Part shown: positions 7,528 to 14,657 of the stretch, one piece after another
How the letters are laid out: each line of letters begins with the position of its first letter
Numbering within the stretch: the stretch's first letter is position 1
Assembly: GCA_964389525.1 (NCBI GenBank)
Contig: CAYMEX010000021.1
Location: 1 to 43,112 of the forward strand
Reading direction: 5' to 3'
Source: JAFLTL01 sp964389525
GTDB lineage: Bacteria; Bacteroidota; Bacteroidia; Bacteroidales; Muribaculaceae
Length of the DNA: 43,112 nt
Position numbers and translations under genes: made by a program
Notes under the pieces: generated by a model
Told to the model about the DNA's origin: nothing
What the model saw: only the letters and a program-made list of their open reading frames with translations
The model's database searches: none

Positions 7528-10356
7528 TTAGAATGTCAGCTGAACACCGGCAGTGCAACGTATGGTCTGCGGATAGGTGCTGGTGCCGTCCTGATACTCA
7601 AAGCCGGGCCAGAGGCCGTTGACATTCACCTCGGGATTTAAGCCCTTATAGTTTGTGAATGTTGCCACATCGCGCAGAGTAAGGTATATACGAGCTTTCT
7701 GGAGATAGTTGGTCCACTTCTTGGTATTGAGCGTGTAGCCGAGAGTGATTGCGTCGATCTTGACGAATGTAGCGTCATAGATGAAATAGTCGCTTAGCAG
7801 TTTGTCGCCCTTGACATCCTTATTCAACTCATACAGATTCTTGATCAGGTTCTGACCTGAGCTTGCGATAAGACCGTTATACATGCTCGGCTGCGAGTAA
7901 ACGTCGAAGTCGAACTGGCCGCGCAGCTGCATGCCGAAATCAAAGTCCTTGTAACGTATCGTATTGTTCCAGGTTACATAAAGTTTGGGTATGGCATTGC
8001 CGACATACTGTTTGTAAGCCTGCTTGAGATTGCCCGCCGCGGGGACTACCTCGCCCTTGTCATCATAGATCAAGAAGTTGCCGTTCTCATCAAGGCCTGC
8101 ATACTTATACACCCAGAACTGTCCAATCTGAGCACCGGCGTAGAGACGTGCGCCGGAACCGGGGCTTCCAGGCGAGGGGAATCCATCACCGTTAAGAGTC
8201 TGACCTTCCATACCGAGTTTGGTGATTTTGGATGTATTGTGCGACAGGTTGAGGCTCGGAGTCCATGAGAAATCTCTGGTCTGCACAGCGATACCGCCGA
8301 GTTCGATTTCCCAACCGGTGCTTTCCATGTCACCTGCGTTGCGGTAGATACTGTTTTCAACATATGGAGGCTGAGGAGCATCGACCGAGAAGAGAAGATC
8401 ATTGGTCTTGCGTGTGTACCAGTCAAATTTACCCCAGAGGCGGTCGTTGAAGAGCGAGAAGTCGAGACCGACGTTAAACTCTTTCTTAACCTCCCACTTC
8501 AGATCGGGGTTGCCATTGTTGGCGGGACCATAACAGGGAGCCCATACACCTGTACCGGGCACAGGCCATCCATTATACGATGTAAGACGAGTCACAGTCT
8601 GACCGGTAGGAATGTCATTATTACCTGTCACACCGTAAGCGACACGCACTTTGAGGTCGCTGAGCCAGTCGCGGGTAATGTCCATGAACTCCTCGCGGCT
8701 GATACGCCAGCCACCTGATGCGGCCCAGAATGTACCCCAGCGGTTGTTGGCACCGAAGCGCGACGATGACTCGCGGCGAACCGATGCGCTGACCATATAC
8801 TTGTCATCGTAGCTGTAGTTGGCACGACCGAAGAACGAAAGCAGACGGTTGGTTGTGCTCTTGTTGGAGCTCATGCCTGCAAGACCATCCTTGAGGTATG
8901 TGCCTTCGCCAAGATTCCACGGGCCAATACCGTTAACCGAGAAGTTAGAGTTTTCGGCAGAGAAGTTCTCGCTGCCGCTGTCCCAGAACGACCAGCCGGC
9001 AGTAGCGTCGACACGGTGCTCGCGGTTTTCACCGAACTCCTTGAGATAGCTCAGATAAGCGTCGTAAGAGACATTGTTGGTCTTCGAGAAATAGTGATAG
9101 GCATATCCGTTGCGACCGTTTGTGAGCGAGTTGAGATGCTTAGCATCCTCATACTTCACGTTATACCACTGCCGGCGATCGACATTGGCCGAAGCATTGA
9201 TATTGAGGCCGTCCCAGATATTTGCCTTTAGAGTGAATGTGCCCAACAGCCACTGATCCTTACCGTTGTTGGAGCGGAGCATCACGTCGGCAACGGGGTT
9301 GTACCAATCGGAACCGGCACCATACTTATTGACGTTATATGACGTGGGATCATCGGGATCCATCACAGGGATGGTCGGATTCATTGTCGTGGCCTGCTTC
9401 ACTGTACCGGTGCCACCACGCTGATCACGGTCGGCCTCGCGTGCGGTGAGTCGTACACCGAGCTCGACCTTTCCGTCAAACAGCTTGTAGGTGGCGTTGA
9501 TACGACCCGAATAGTCCTTACGGTTGTCACCGATAACGACACCTTCCGAATCCTTATACATAAGCGAAGAGTAGACCGAGAGGTTGTCGGTGCCACCCTG
9601 CAGGGTGATCATGTGCTGCTGCGAGAAAGGATGATTGACAGTCACTGCGTCATACCAGTCTGTATCGTAGCCGAAATCGGTCACATTAGGCACATACTCA
9701 AGATACTCCGCAGCGCTGAGCACTTCGGGTTTCTTGCGTATGAACTCAGTCGAGAACTCACCGGTGTAGGTGACGCGTACATTTCCGCTGTTCTTGGCCG
9801 ACTTGGTGGTGATAAGAATCACACCTGCAGCTGCGCGTGTACCGTAGATAGCGCCTGCCGATGCGTCCTTCAGTACGTCGATGCTCTCGATATCCTCCTG
9901 TGCAATAGAACGGAAGTCACCGCCCGGCACACCGTCGATGACGATAAGCGGAGTCTTGCCGCCATTGACCGACGAAACACCACGGAGCTGGAAGCTGTTG
10001 CCTGCGTTAGGCGAGCTGTTGCCATCGATGGTAAGACCTGCGATCTTGCCCTGAAGAGCGGTAGCGATAGTCGAGCCGCCGACACCGGCAACAAGATCAT
10101 CGCCTTTGATCGATGTGATAGACGATGTCACCTGTTTTTTCTGCATCGAACCGTAACCGATGACCACGACGTCGTCGAGGACCTTGCTGTCTTCAAGCAG
10201 GGTGACGGTAATGTTTGTACGGCCCTTGAGGGCGATTTCCTGCGGCGTGTAGCCTACGGCCGACACAAGAAGCGTGGCGTTGGCGTCGACACCCGAGATG
10301 GTAAAGTTGCCGTCCAGATCGGCGGCGGCACCCTTCTGTGTCCCTTTGACGAGCAC
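7528..10356 (-). CDS. SusC-type TonB-dependent outer-membrane receptor, body (promoter-linked allele)
   Basis: These 942 residues from GTG at 10356 form the regulatory-like domain end, plug (LRGVSS, LIVIDGVPGG, IDVLKDASAGAIYGTRAAAG) and barrel ending VQLTF. The first 69 residues are identical to susC1 and the rest is diverged. The natural start is the ATG at 10526, which encodes a signal peptide and the first part of the N-terminal domain. An extra 23 bp (10357-10379) introduces a TAA at 10359-10361 and shifts the frame, so the receptor is split as sequenced. Removing those 23 bp would restore one continuous SusC frame. The GTG start is therefore formal; a product made from it would lack an export signal. 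susD2 follows. Confidence 0.88.
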   Translation of the reverse strand: MLVKGTQKGAAADLDGNFTISGVDANATLLVSAVGYTPQEIALKGRTNITVTLLEDSKVLDDVVVIGYGSMQKKQVTSSITSIKGDDLVAGVGGSTIATALQGKIAGLTIDGNSSPNAGNSFQLRGVSSVNGGKTPLIVIDGVPGGDFRSIAQEDIESIDVLKDASAGAIYGTRAAAGVILITTKSAKNSGNVRVTYTGEFSTEFIRKKPEVLSAAEYLEYVPNVTDFGYDTDWYDAVTVNHPFSQQHMITLQGGTDNLSVYSSLMYKDSEGVVIGDNRKDYSGRINATYKLFDGKVELGVRLTAREADRDQRGGTGTVKQATTMNPTIPVMDPDDPTSYNVNKYGAGSDWYNPVADVMLRSNNGKDQWLLGTFTLKANIWDGLNINASANVDRRQWYNVKYEDAKHLNSLTNGRNGYAYHYFSKTNNVSYDAYLSYLKEFGENREHRVDATAGWSFWDSGSENFSAENSNFSVNGIGPWNLGEGTYLKDGLAGMSSNKSTTNRLLSFFGRANYSYDDKYMVSASVRRESSSRFGANNRWGTFWAASGGWRISREEFMDITRDWLSDLKVRVAYGVTGNNDIPTGQTVTRLTSYNGWPVPGTGVWAPCYGPANNGNPDLKWEVKKEFNVGLDFSLFNDRLWGKFDWYTRKTNDLLFSVDAPQPPYVENSIYRNAGDMESTGWEIELGGIAVQTRDFSWTPSLNLSHNTSKITKLGMEGQTLNGDGFPSPGSPGSGARLYAGAQIGQFWVYKYAGLDENGNFLIYDDKGEVVPAAGNLKQAYKQYVGNAIPKLYVTWNNTIRYKDFDFGMQLRGQFDFDVYSQPSMYNGLIASSGQNLIKNLYELNKDVKGDKLLSDYFIYDATFVKIDAITLGYTLNTKKWTNYLQKARIYLTLRDVATFTNYKGLNPEVNVNGLWPGFEYQDGTSTYPQTIRCTAGVQLTF

Positions 10357-10378
10357 ATTTATGCTCCTTTGACGAGCA
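10151..10378 (-). repeat. Right arm of the 228-bp inverted repeat (5' part of susC2)
   Basis: This is the exact inverted copy of 43-270. Its outer edge at 10378 falls inside the codons for a VGATVLVKG motif, so the promoter, signal peptide and first strands of the N-terminal domain lie outside the repeat and would stay fixed on inversion. Perfect identity over 228 bp, beside gene bodies that are clearly diverged, points to ongoing recombination or gene conversion between the arms. Confidence 0.95.
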
Positions 10379-10526
10379 CAGTGGCACCAACAATGGGTTC
10401 ACCTTCCTTATCAAGGACGGTTCCCTTTACGTCGGCAAAAGCCGTGAAGCCCGCAGCTACCCAAAATGCGATTGCAACGCACATCAGGCGGGTCACTTGC
10501 GAGATCCTTTCTGTTAGAAACTTCAT
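10359..10526 (-). CDS. Promoter-proximal susC exon: signal peptide and first part of the N-terminal domain (55 codons, then stop)
   Basis: From ATG at 10526 the frame reads a basic N-terminus (MKFLTERISQVTRLMC), a hydrophobic core (VAIAFWVAAGFTAFA), then VKGTVLDKEGEPIVGATV and LVKGA-stop. This is the normal beginning of a SusC protein: an SPI-type signal peptide followed by a carboxypeptidase-regulatory-like strand. It stops at 10359-10361 because of the 23-bp duplication described under findings. It is the only signal-peptide exon in the window and lies just outside the inverted repeat, so it is the fixed head that either susC body could join. It may be a truncated gene, a reversible off state or an assembly artefact. 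Confidence 0.8.
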   Translation of the reverse strand: MKFLTERISQVTRLMCVAIAFWVAAGFTAFADVKGTVLDKEGEPIVGATVLVKGA

Positions 10527-10612
10527 AGATAACTGATTGGTTGATAATGATTTATGTCTCTCGATGGTATCAGTTTTTCCGGCATTAAAGCTTGGTTATT
10601 ACTGATGTGTAT

Positions 10613-10646
10613 GGCAAAGTAACGGATTTAATTTAAAATCGGCAAT
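10613..10646 (-). promoter_or_regulatory. Candidate promoter for the susC switch
   Basis: On the minus strand, ATTG (10643-10646) and TTACTTTG (10615-10622) are 20 nt apart. They approximate the Bacteroidetes -33 TTTG and -7 TAnnTTTG elements with one mismatch each. Transcription would start about 80 nt before the ATG at 10526. It lies outside the inverted repeat, as a fixed promoter for alternative susC alleles should. Confidence 0.45.
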
Positions 10647-10675
10647 AAATTTTCGCACACATTAACACTTTCGAG

Positions 10676-10693
10676 ACATGTTATATAACATGT
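10676..10693. promoter_or_regulatory. 18-bp perfect palindrome upstream of the susC promoter
   Basis: ACATGTTAT is followed directly by ATAACATGT, a perfect palindrome with no spacer. It lies about 30 nt upstream of the candidate -33 element, in AT-rich DNA between nadD and susC2. The position suits a dimeric activator or repressor, but no cognate regulator is identified. Confidence 0.45.
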
Positions 10694-10834
10694 TTTTACG
10701 TTATCGTTTTGAAACCTATCAAAATACGCACCTCTTAACTAAACGAAACTTAATTTTTTCATTGGAAAAGAGGTTATTTTTTTGTAAGGAGGTGCAAACC
10801 GGGCTACGGGGGATAGCTATAATAGCTATGATAG

Positions 10835-11449
10835 CTAAAATAGGAAGCGAGAGAGATAGGCGCGGAGGATGGCTTCGGCGGAGGGATCCATGAGGCCGTC
10901 GAGTGATTGGCCGCAGGCGAGGCGGCGCCTTATCTCGGTCGATGATATATCGAATGACGGGGTGCCATGCAGCATGGTGATGTTTGCGGCAAAGGGCGCA
11001 AGGAACTGCGGCAACGTGAAAGCGTAGCCGGGACGGGGATAGATGATCAATCCGAAATCGCCGACAATCTCCTGCCAGCACCGCCATTTACAAAACGAAG
11101 GGACGTTGTCGGAGCCGATGATGAGACGGAACGCCCTGTCGGGGTGCAGCTGTGAGAGACGGCGCAGCGCGTCGACCGTGTAGGATGGACGCGGCAAGGT
11201 GAGCTCAACGTCGGTGACATGCAGCGAGGCATAGGGGGCGGTGGCGGCATAAAGCATCCTCAGTCTAAGATCGTCGGGCAGCATGTCAGTGCGGCTTTTG
11301 AAAGGCGACGAGGGGGAAAGCGACAGCCAGACGCTGTCGACGCCGGCGTTGGCGGCTATCCACCGCGCGAGCCCGACATGACCGAGGTGCACTGGATTGA
11401 ACGACCCGCCAAGCAGGCCTGTAGGCAATTTCATCGGGGTATCGGCCAT
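10835..11449 (-). CDS. nadD: Nicotinate-nucleotide adenylyltransferase
   Basis: NadD adenylylates nicotinate mononucleotide to deamido-NAD, a cytoplasmic step of NAD synthesis. The 204-residue protein has the nucleotidyltransferase signature GGSFNPVHLGH at 14-24 and SSTEIR at 169-174, both diagnostic, and normal length. Met6 is an alternative start. Its start overlaps the end of the metallopeptidase gene by 19 nt, and nadK lies just upstream, so two NAD(P) enzymes share one operon. Downstream there is no clear terminator hairpin, only three repeats of ATAGCTAT (about 10813-10836). Confidence 0.96.
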   Translation of the reverse strand: MADTPMKLPTGLLGGSFNPVHLGHVGLARWIAANAGVDSVWLSLSPSSPFKSRTDMLPDDLRLRMLYAATAPYASLHVTDVELTLPRPSYTVDALRRLSQLHPDRAFRLIIGSDNVPSFCKWRCWQEIVGDFGLIIYPRPGYAFTLPQFLAPFAANITMLHGTPSFDISSTEIRRRLACGQSLDGLMDPSAEAILRAYLSRFLF

Positions 11450-12141
11450 CGGTAATTTTTCAGTTCGTTGACAAGATGCCGCTCCTCGCCGCCGAGGTAT
11501 CTGTCAAGCAGACGGTGAAACGCCTCGGAGTGGTTCATGTGGGTAAGATGGGCAAGTTCGTGACACACGATGTAATCGCGCAGATGCCACGGCAGGAACA
11601 CGCACATGCCTGAAATGGATATGAGACGCGCAGAGGTGCACCGGCCGAGCACGGTGGAGCCGCGCGACACAGTCCATCGGGCCGGAGCGCAGCCAAGTCG
11701 GGCGGCAATCGCCCGCGCCCTCGGCAAAAGTAGCTGCGGAGCGACACGGTGGGCGATGGTGCGCATGGCACGCGCATATATTTCGCGCCCCGACGCCGAT
11801 GAGAGATCGATGCCCGAGCCAACCGAAAGTGTGGAGTCGGGCAGCGCAGGCGAGAGAATGACCGAACCGGGACGCAATGACTGACGGACAACACGTATCG
11901 TCAGACCGTCGAGCACGAGATCGCGCTCCGCAGCAGCGGGTGCGGGACGTGACTCCTTAAGCGCAATCAGGCGCGGGGCAAGACTGTCGAGGGCGGCAAC
12001 AAACTGGCGGTCGGTGGCGGCCGACGGGCCTGTGACGCGGAATCGGTCGCCGCGCCAGCACGCCGAAAAGCGCGAAGAATTGCGCCGACGCATTATGTCG
12101 ACTTCGCCGAGACATGGATGGACGAGGCGCGTGTGCATCAC
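11431..12141 (-). CDS. YgjP/DUF45-type zinc metallopeptidase
   Basis: This 236-residue protein has the zinc-metallopeptidase motif HELAHLTHMNHSEAFH near its C-terminus (HExxH with a downstream His and acidic residues), typical of the YgjP-like/WLM group encoded by COG1451. An RPAPAAAERDLVLDG-type beta-rich N-terminal half precedes it. There is no signal peptide, so it should be cytoplasmic. The physiological substrate of this family is poorly defined. It overlaps nadK upstream by 4 nt and nadD downstream by 19 nt, indicating translational coupling. Confidence 0.88.
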   Translation of the reverse strand: MMHTRLVHPCLGEVDIMRRRNSSRFSACWRGDRFRVTGPSAATDRQFVAALDSLAPRLIALKESRPAPAAAERDLVLDGLTIRVVRQSLRPGSVILSPALPDSTLSVGSGIDLSSASGREIYARAMRTIAHRVAPQLLLPRARAIAARLGCAPARWTVSRGSTVLGRCTSARLISISGMCVFLPWHLRDYIVCHELAHLTHMNHSEAFHRLLDRYLGGEERHLVNELKNYRWPIPR

Positions 12142-13004
12142 TCGTTGTTGCCAACGCCCCAGTGGAGCTTGTCGCGCAGGGCGTCGGCGAATGTGCGACC
12201 GGGACGCAGCACGACGTTAGTAGCAAAAGGAGCCTTGCGTATCTCAATGCGTGTCTTAGCCGGGAGCGAGATGGCATGACTGTCGAGGCAAAGCCTGAAC
12301 GATGAGGTGCGGCAGTTGGTCTTTATCGACAAAATGGAACGGTCGCTCACGACAAGGGGGCGCATGGTGAGGGCGTGGGGCGCGATCGGCGAAATCGACC
12401 ACGCATCGACGCCGGGCTGTATGAGCGGGCCGCCGACCGAGAGGTTGTAGCCGGTGGATCCGGTAGGAGTGCTCACGATGAGTCCGTCGCCGCTGTAGGT
12501 GGCTAGGCGGCGGTGATCGATCTCGACCATCACGTCGATCATCGACGCAGAGTCGAGTCGCAGAAACGACACCTCGTTAAGTGCATATGGCCAGAAGCCG
12601 TCGGGCAGTGGCGTGCGTTCGGGGAAACGCACCTCGAGCAGCCCGCGCCGCTGCAACTGGTAGCGTCCCTCGGTGAGCAGCCTGGGCAGCGCCGTGAGCT
12701 CCTCGGGAGTGAACGCGGCCAGATAGCCCAGATGCCCCATGTTGACGCCCGCCACGGGTACTCCGCTCGCCCCGCTCCATGCGGCCGCACGCAGAAAAGT
12801 GCCGTCGCCGCCGAGGCTAACAATGAAGTCGATATCGTCGGGGGTCTCGATGACCTTAATGTCGCCGGCGACGCCCACCCCCGCGGCAGCAAGCGCACGC
12901 ACTGTCGCACCGGCCACCACCACGCCGGGCTGCATGATGAAGTCGAGAGCCACAAGAGCCCTCTCGACAGAAGTGAATGATAATGCGAAGACCGCGATAC
13001 GCAT
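12138..13004 (-). CDS. nadK: NAD kinase
   Basis: NadK phosphorylates NAD to NADP. From the Met at 13004 (MRIAVFALSF) the protein has 288 residues, with GGDGTFLRAA at 65-74, ALNEVSFLR and TGSTGYNLSVGGPLI, the hallmarks of the family. A longer in-frame start at 13070 would add 22 residues of unlikely sequence ahead of the first beta strand, so the internal start is preferred. The stop overlaps the start of the metallopeptidase gene by 4 nt. The gene is divergent from rsmG across a region with 23-bp tandem repeats. Confidence 0.96.
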   Translation of the reverse strand: MRIAVFALSFTSVERALVALDFIMQPGVVVAGATVRALAAAGVGVAGDIKVIETPDDIDFIVSLGGDGTFLRAAAWSGASGVPVAGVNMGHLGYLAAFTPEELTALPRLLTEGRYQLQRRGLLEVRFPERTPLPDGFWPYALNEVSFLRLDSASMIDVMVEIDHRRLATYSGDGLIVSTPTGSTGYNLSVGGPLIQPGVDAWSISPIAPHALTMRPLVVSDRSILSIKTNCRTSSFRLCLDSHAISLPAKTRIEIRKAPFATNVVLRPGRTFADALRDKLHWGVGNNE

Positions 13005-13110
13005 AGCCGTCAGATTATTGAAGTGATCTGATATCCTCAGCAACAGGGCATGGCCGAACAGCCGGATCACATCATATACAGATAATTACATCGCAAATAT
13101 ACGAACAATT

Positions 13111-13169
13111 TTAAACTTTGGCGCTGTTTTACTTTAAACTTTGGCGCTGTTTTACTTTAAACTTTGGCG
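13111..13169. repeat. 23-bp tandem repeat between nadK and rsmG
   Basis: The unit TTAAACTTTGGCGCTGTTTT plus ACT occurs at 13111, 13134 and (partly) 13157, giving about 2.6 copies without visible mismatches. It lies in the divergent nadK/rsmG intergenic region. Each unit contains CTTTGG, so copies could act as repeated -33-like or operator elements. Copy number may vary between strains. Confidence 0.9.
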
Positions 13170-13272
13170 GAAATGCGGGCCGGTGCCTGCGTAATGCGCT
13201 CAAGTCACAGCCGCTGCAAAAAATATGAAACCGATGTGGCCATTTTATACTGCATATTATACATTTTATAAC

Positions 13273-13280
13273 TATCTTTG
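13273..13280 (+). promoter_or_regulatory. -7 element of the rsmG promoter
   Basis: TATCTTTG matches the Bacteroidetes TAnnTTTG consensus exactly and lies 22 nt before the ATG at 13303. It supports that ATG over an upstream start at 13225, which would lie before the promoter. Confidence 0.65.
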
Positions 13281-13302
13281 TTCAGTTTATCAACCAGGTA
13301 CC

Positions 13303-13929
13303 ATGATCGAAGTCATAGAAAAATATTTCCCCGACATGAGTCCCGAGCAGCGGCAACAGTTTGAGCAGCTCGGAGTTTTATATCCCGAATGGAATGCCAA
13401 GATCAATGTCATTTCGCGTAAAGACATTGACAATCTGATGACAAACCATGTGCTTCACTCACTCTCGGTAGGTAAGTTTCTCAGCCCGGTCGACGGCACC
13501 ACGTTTATCGACATAGGCACCGGCGGCGGATTTCCCGGCATCCCCATGGCCGTGATGTATCCTCAGTGCCGTTTCCATCTTATCGACCGCATCGGCAAAA
13601 AAATCAATGTCGCATCGTCTATCGCCAAAGAAATCGGCCTGACGAACGTGACCTTTCAGCACGGCGACCTGAGCGAATGCCATGAGAAATATGAATTCGC
13701 GATATCAAGGGCGGTGATGAAGCTGCCAGACCTGCTCAAGATAGCACGCGCGAACATCGCCCGCCGAGCCCCGCGCAATGCCTATCCCAACGGACTGATA
13801 GTGCTGAAGGGCGGTGACCTGCGACCCGAACTCGACGGACTGCGCACCGACTACCTCGAGGAAGATCTGAGCCTGTGGTTCCACGAGCCATATTTCGAGA
13901 CAAAGAAACTGATATACGTACCATTCTGA
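13303..13929 (+). CDS. rsmG: 16S rRNA (guanine-527-N7)-methyltransferase
   Basis: RsmG (GidB) uses S-adenosylmethionine to methylate G527 of 16S rRNA. The 208-residue protein has the SAM-binding motif FIDIGTGGGFPGIPMA and the family segment FHLIDRIGKKINVASSIAKE, at usual length. The start at 13303 is chosen because a perfect -7 element lies just upstream and homologues begin near this residue. An MBL-fold hydrolase gene follows after 9 nt, probably in the same transcript. Confidence 0.95.
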   Translation: MIEVIEKYFPDMSPEQRQQFEQLGVLYPEWNAKINVISRKDIDNLMTNHVLHSLSVGKFLSPVDGTTFIDIGTGGGFPGIPMAVMYPQCRFHLIDRIGKKINVASSIAKEIGLTNVTFQHGDLSECHEKYEFAISRAVMKLPDLLKIARANIARRAPRNAYPNGLIVLKGGDLRPELDGLRTDYLEEDLSLWFHEPYFETKKLIYVPF

Positions 13930-13938
13930 CCGGCGGCC

Positions 13939-14586
13939 ATGCTGAAGATCAAGTCATTTGAAGTCAATCCATTCGGCGAGAACACATATGTGATCTACGA
14001 CCCCGTGAGCCGCGAGTGCGCCATCGTCGACCCAGGCATGGAAAACGAGCGCGAGGCCGCCGAGATCGACCGCTGGATCAGTGCCAACGACCTGACGGTA
14101 AAGCATCTCGTCGCCACGCATCTTCACATCGATCACGTGTGGGGTGTACCGCATATCAAAAAGACATATGGAGTGAGCCTGACCGCCCACCCCGACGACA
14201 GCCCCCTCGGCGCAATGATCGACGCACAGGCGCAGATGTTCGGCCAACGACACTCGCCGGGCAACATGAAACCCGACAACGAAACAGCAGGAGGCGACAC
14301 ACTCCGGCTCGGCGACAACGAGCTGAAAGTGCTCCACGTGCCAGGCCACTCTCCAGGTGGCATCGCACTCTACGCGCCATCGGCAGGATTTGTCGTCGGA
14401 GGCGACTCGCTTTTCCGCGGCAGCATCGGGCGCACCGACCTGCCCGGCGGCGACCCGACGGTATTCTCCAGGAGTCTGCGCGAGCAGCTCATGTCGCTAC
14501 CCGACAACACGGTCGTCTATCCGGGCCACGGGCCGTCAACTACAATCGGGCAGGAGCGGCGCAGCAATCCCTGGCTCGCCATGTGA
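13939..14586 (+). CDS. MBL-fold metallo-hydrolase (glyoxalase II-like)
   Basis: This 215-residue cytoplasmic protein has the metallo-beta-lactamase-fold zinc ligands HLHIDH (61-66), H137 in PGHSPGG, D156 in GGDSLFRGSIGR and H197 in YPGHGP. The GRTDLPGGD block is typical of the glyoxalase-II-like hydrolases common in Bacteroidetes. Many members hydrolyse thioesters, but the substrate here is unknown. It lies 9 nt after rsmG and 71 nt before the glycan operon. Confidence 0.9.
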   Translation: MLKIKSFEVNPFGENTYVIYDPVSRECAIVDPGMENEREAAEIDRWISANDLTVKHLVATHLHIDHVWGVPHIKKTYGVSLTAHPDDSPLGAMIDAQAQMFGQRHSPGNMKPDNETAGGDTLRLGDNELKVLHVPGHSPGGIALYAPSAGFVVGGDSLFRGSIGRTDLPGGDPTVFSRSLREQLMSLPDNTVVYPGHGPSTTIGQERRSNPWLAM

Positions 14587-14601
14587 CAGACACCGACAAC
14601 C

Positions 14602-14633
14602 AAACGTCAACCATATAAAACGTCAACTATATA
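14602..14633 (+). repeat. Two tandem 16-bp direct repeats upstream of the GH97 operon
   Basis: AAACGTCAACCATATA (14602-14617) is followed at once by AAACGTCAACTATATA, with one difference. They lie 25-56 nt upstream of the GH97 start, where a promoter or activator site would be expected. They could be a direct-repeat operator or simple slippage. Confidence 0.8.
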
Positions 14634-14657
14634 AATCACAATAAACCCATTCTCACA

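Larger units (their letters stand above)
43..10378. other. Predicted invertible segment carrying two convergent susCD pairs
   Basis: The segment is bounded by a perfect 228-bp inverted repeat and contains susC1-susD1 on the plus strand and susC2-susD2 on the minus strand. Inversion by recombination between the repeats would keep the flanking promoter and signal-peptide region (10379-10646) in place and exchange the susC body attached to it. In the orientation given, susC2 faces the promoter. susC1 faces only 42 bp of unrelated sequence, which has an in-frame stop at 14-16 and no start codon. Shufflon-like susC switching is known in Bacteroides. No serine or tyrosine recombinase gene is visible in this window, so the enzyme would have to lie elsewhere. 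Inversion itself is inferred from the sequence, not observed. Confidence 0.75.

Noticed and set aside
1..10646. A recombinase gene for the inversion inside this region
   Set aside because: Every sizeable frame here is SusC, SusD or a shadow; no tyrosine or serine recombinase motifs were found, so the enzyme must be elsewhere if the switch is active.
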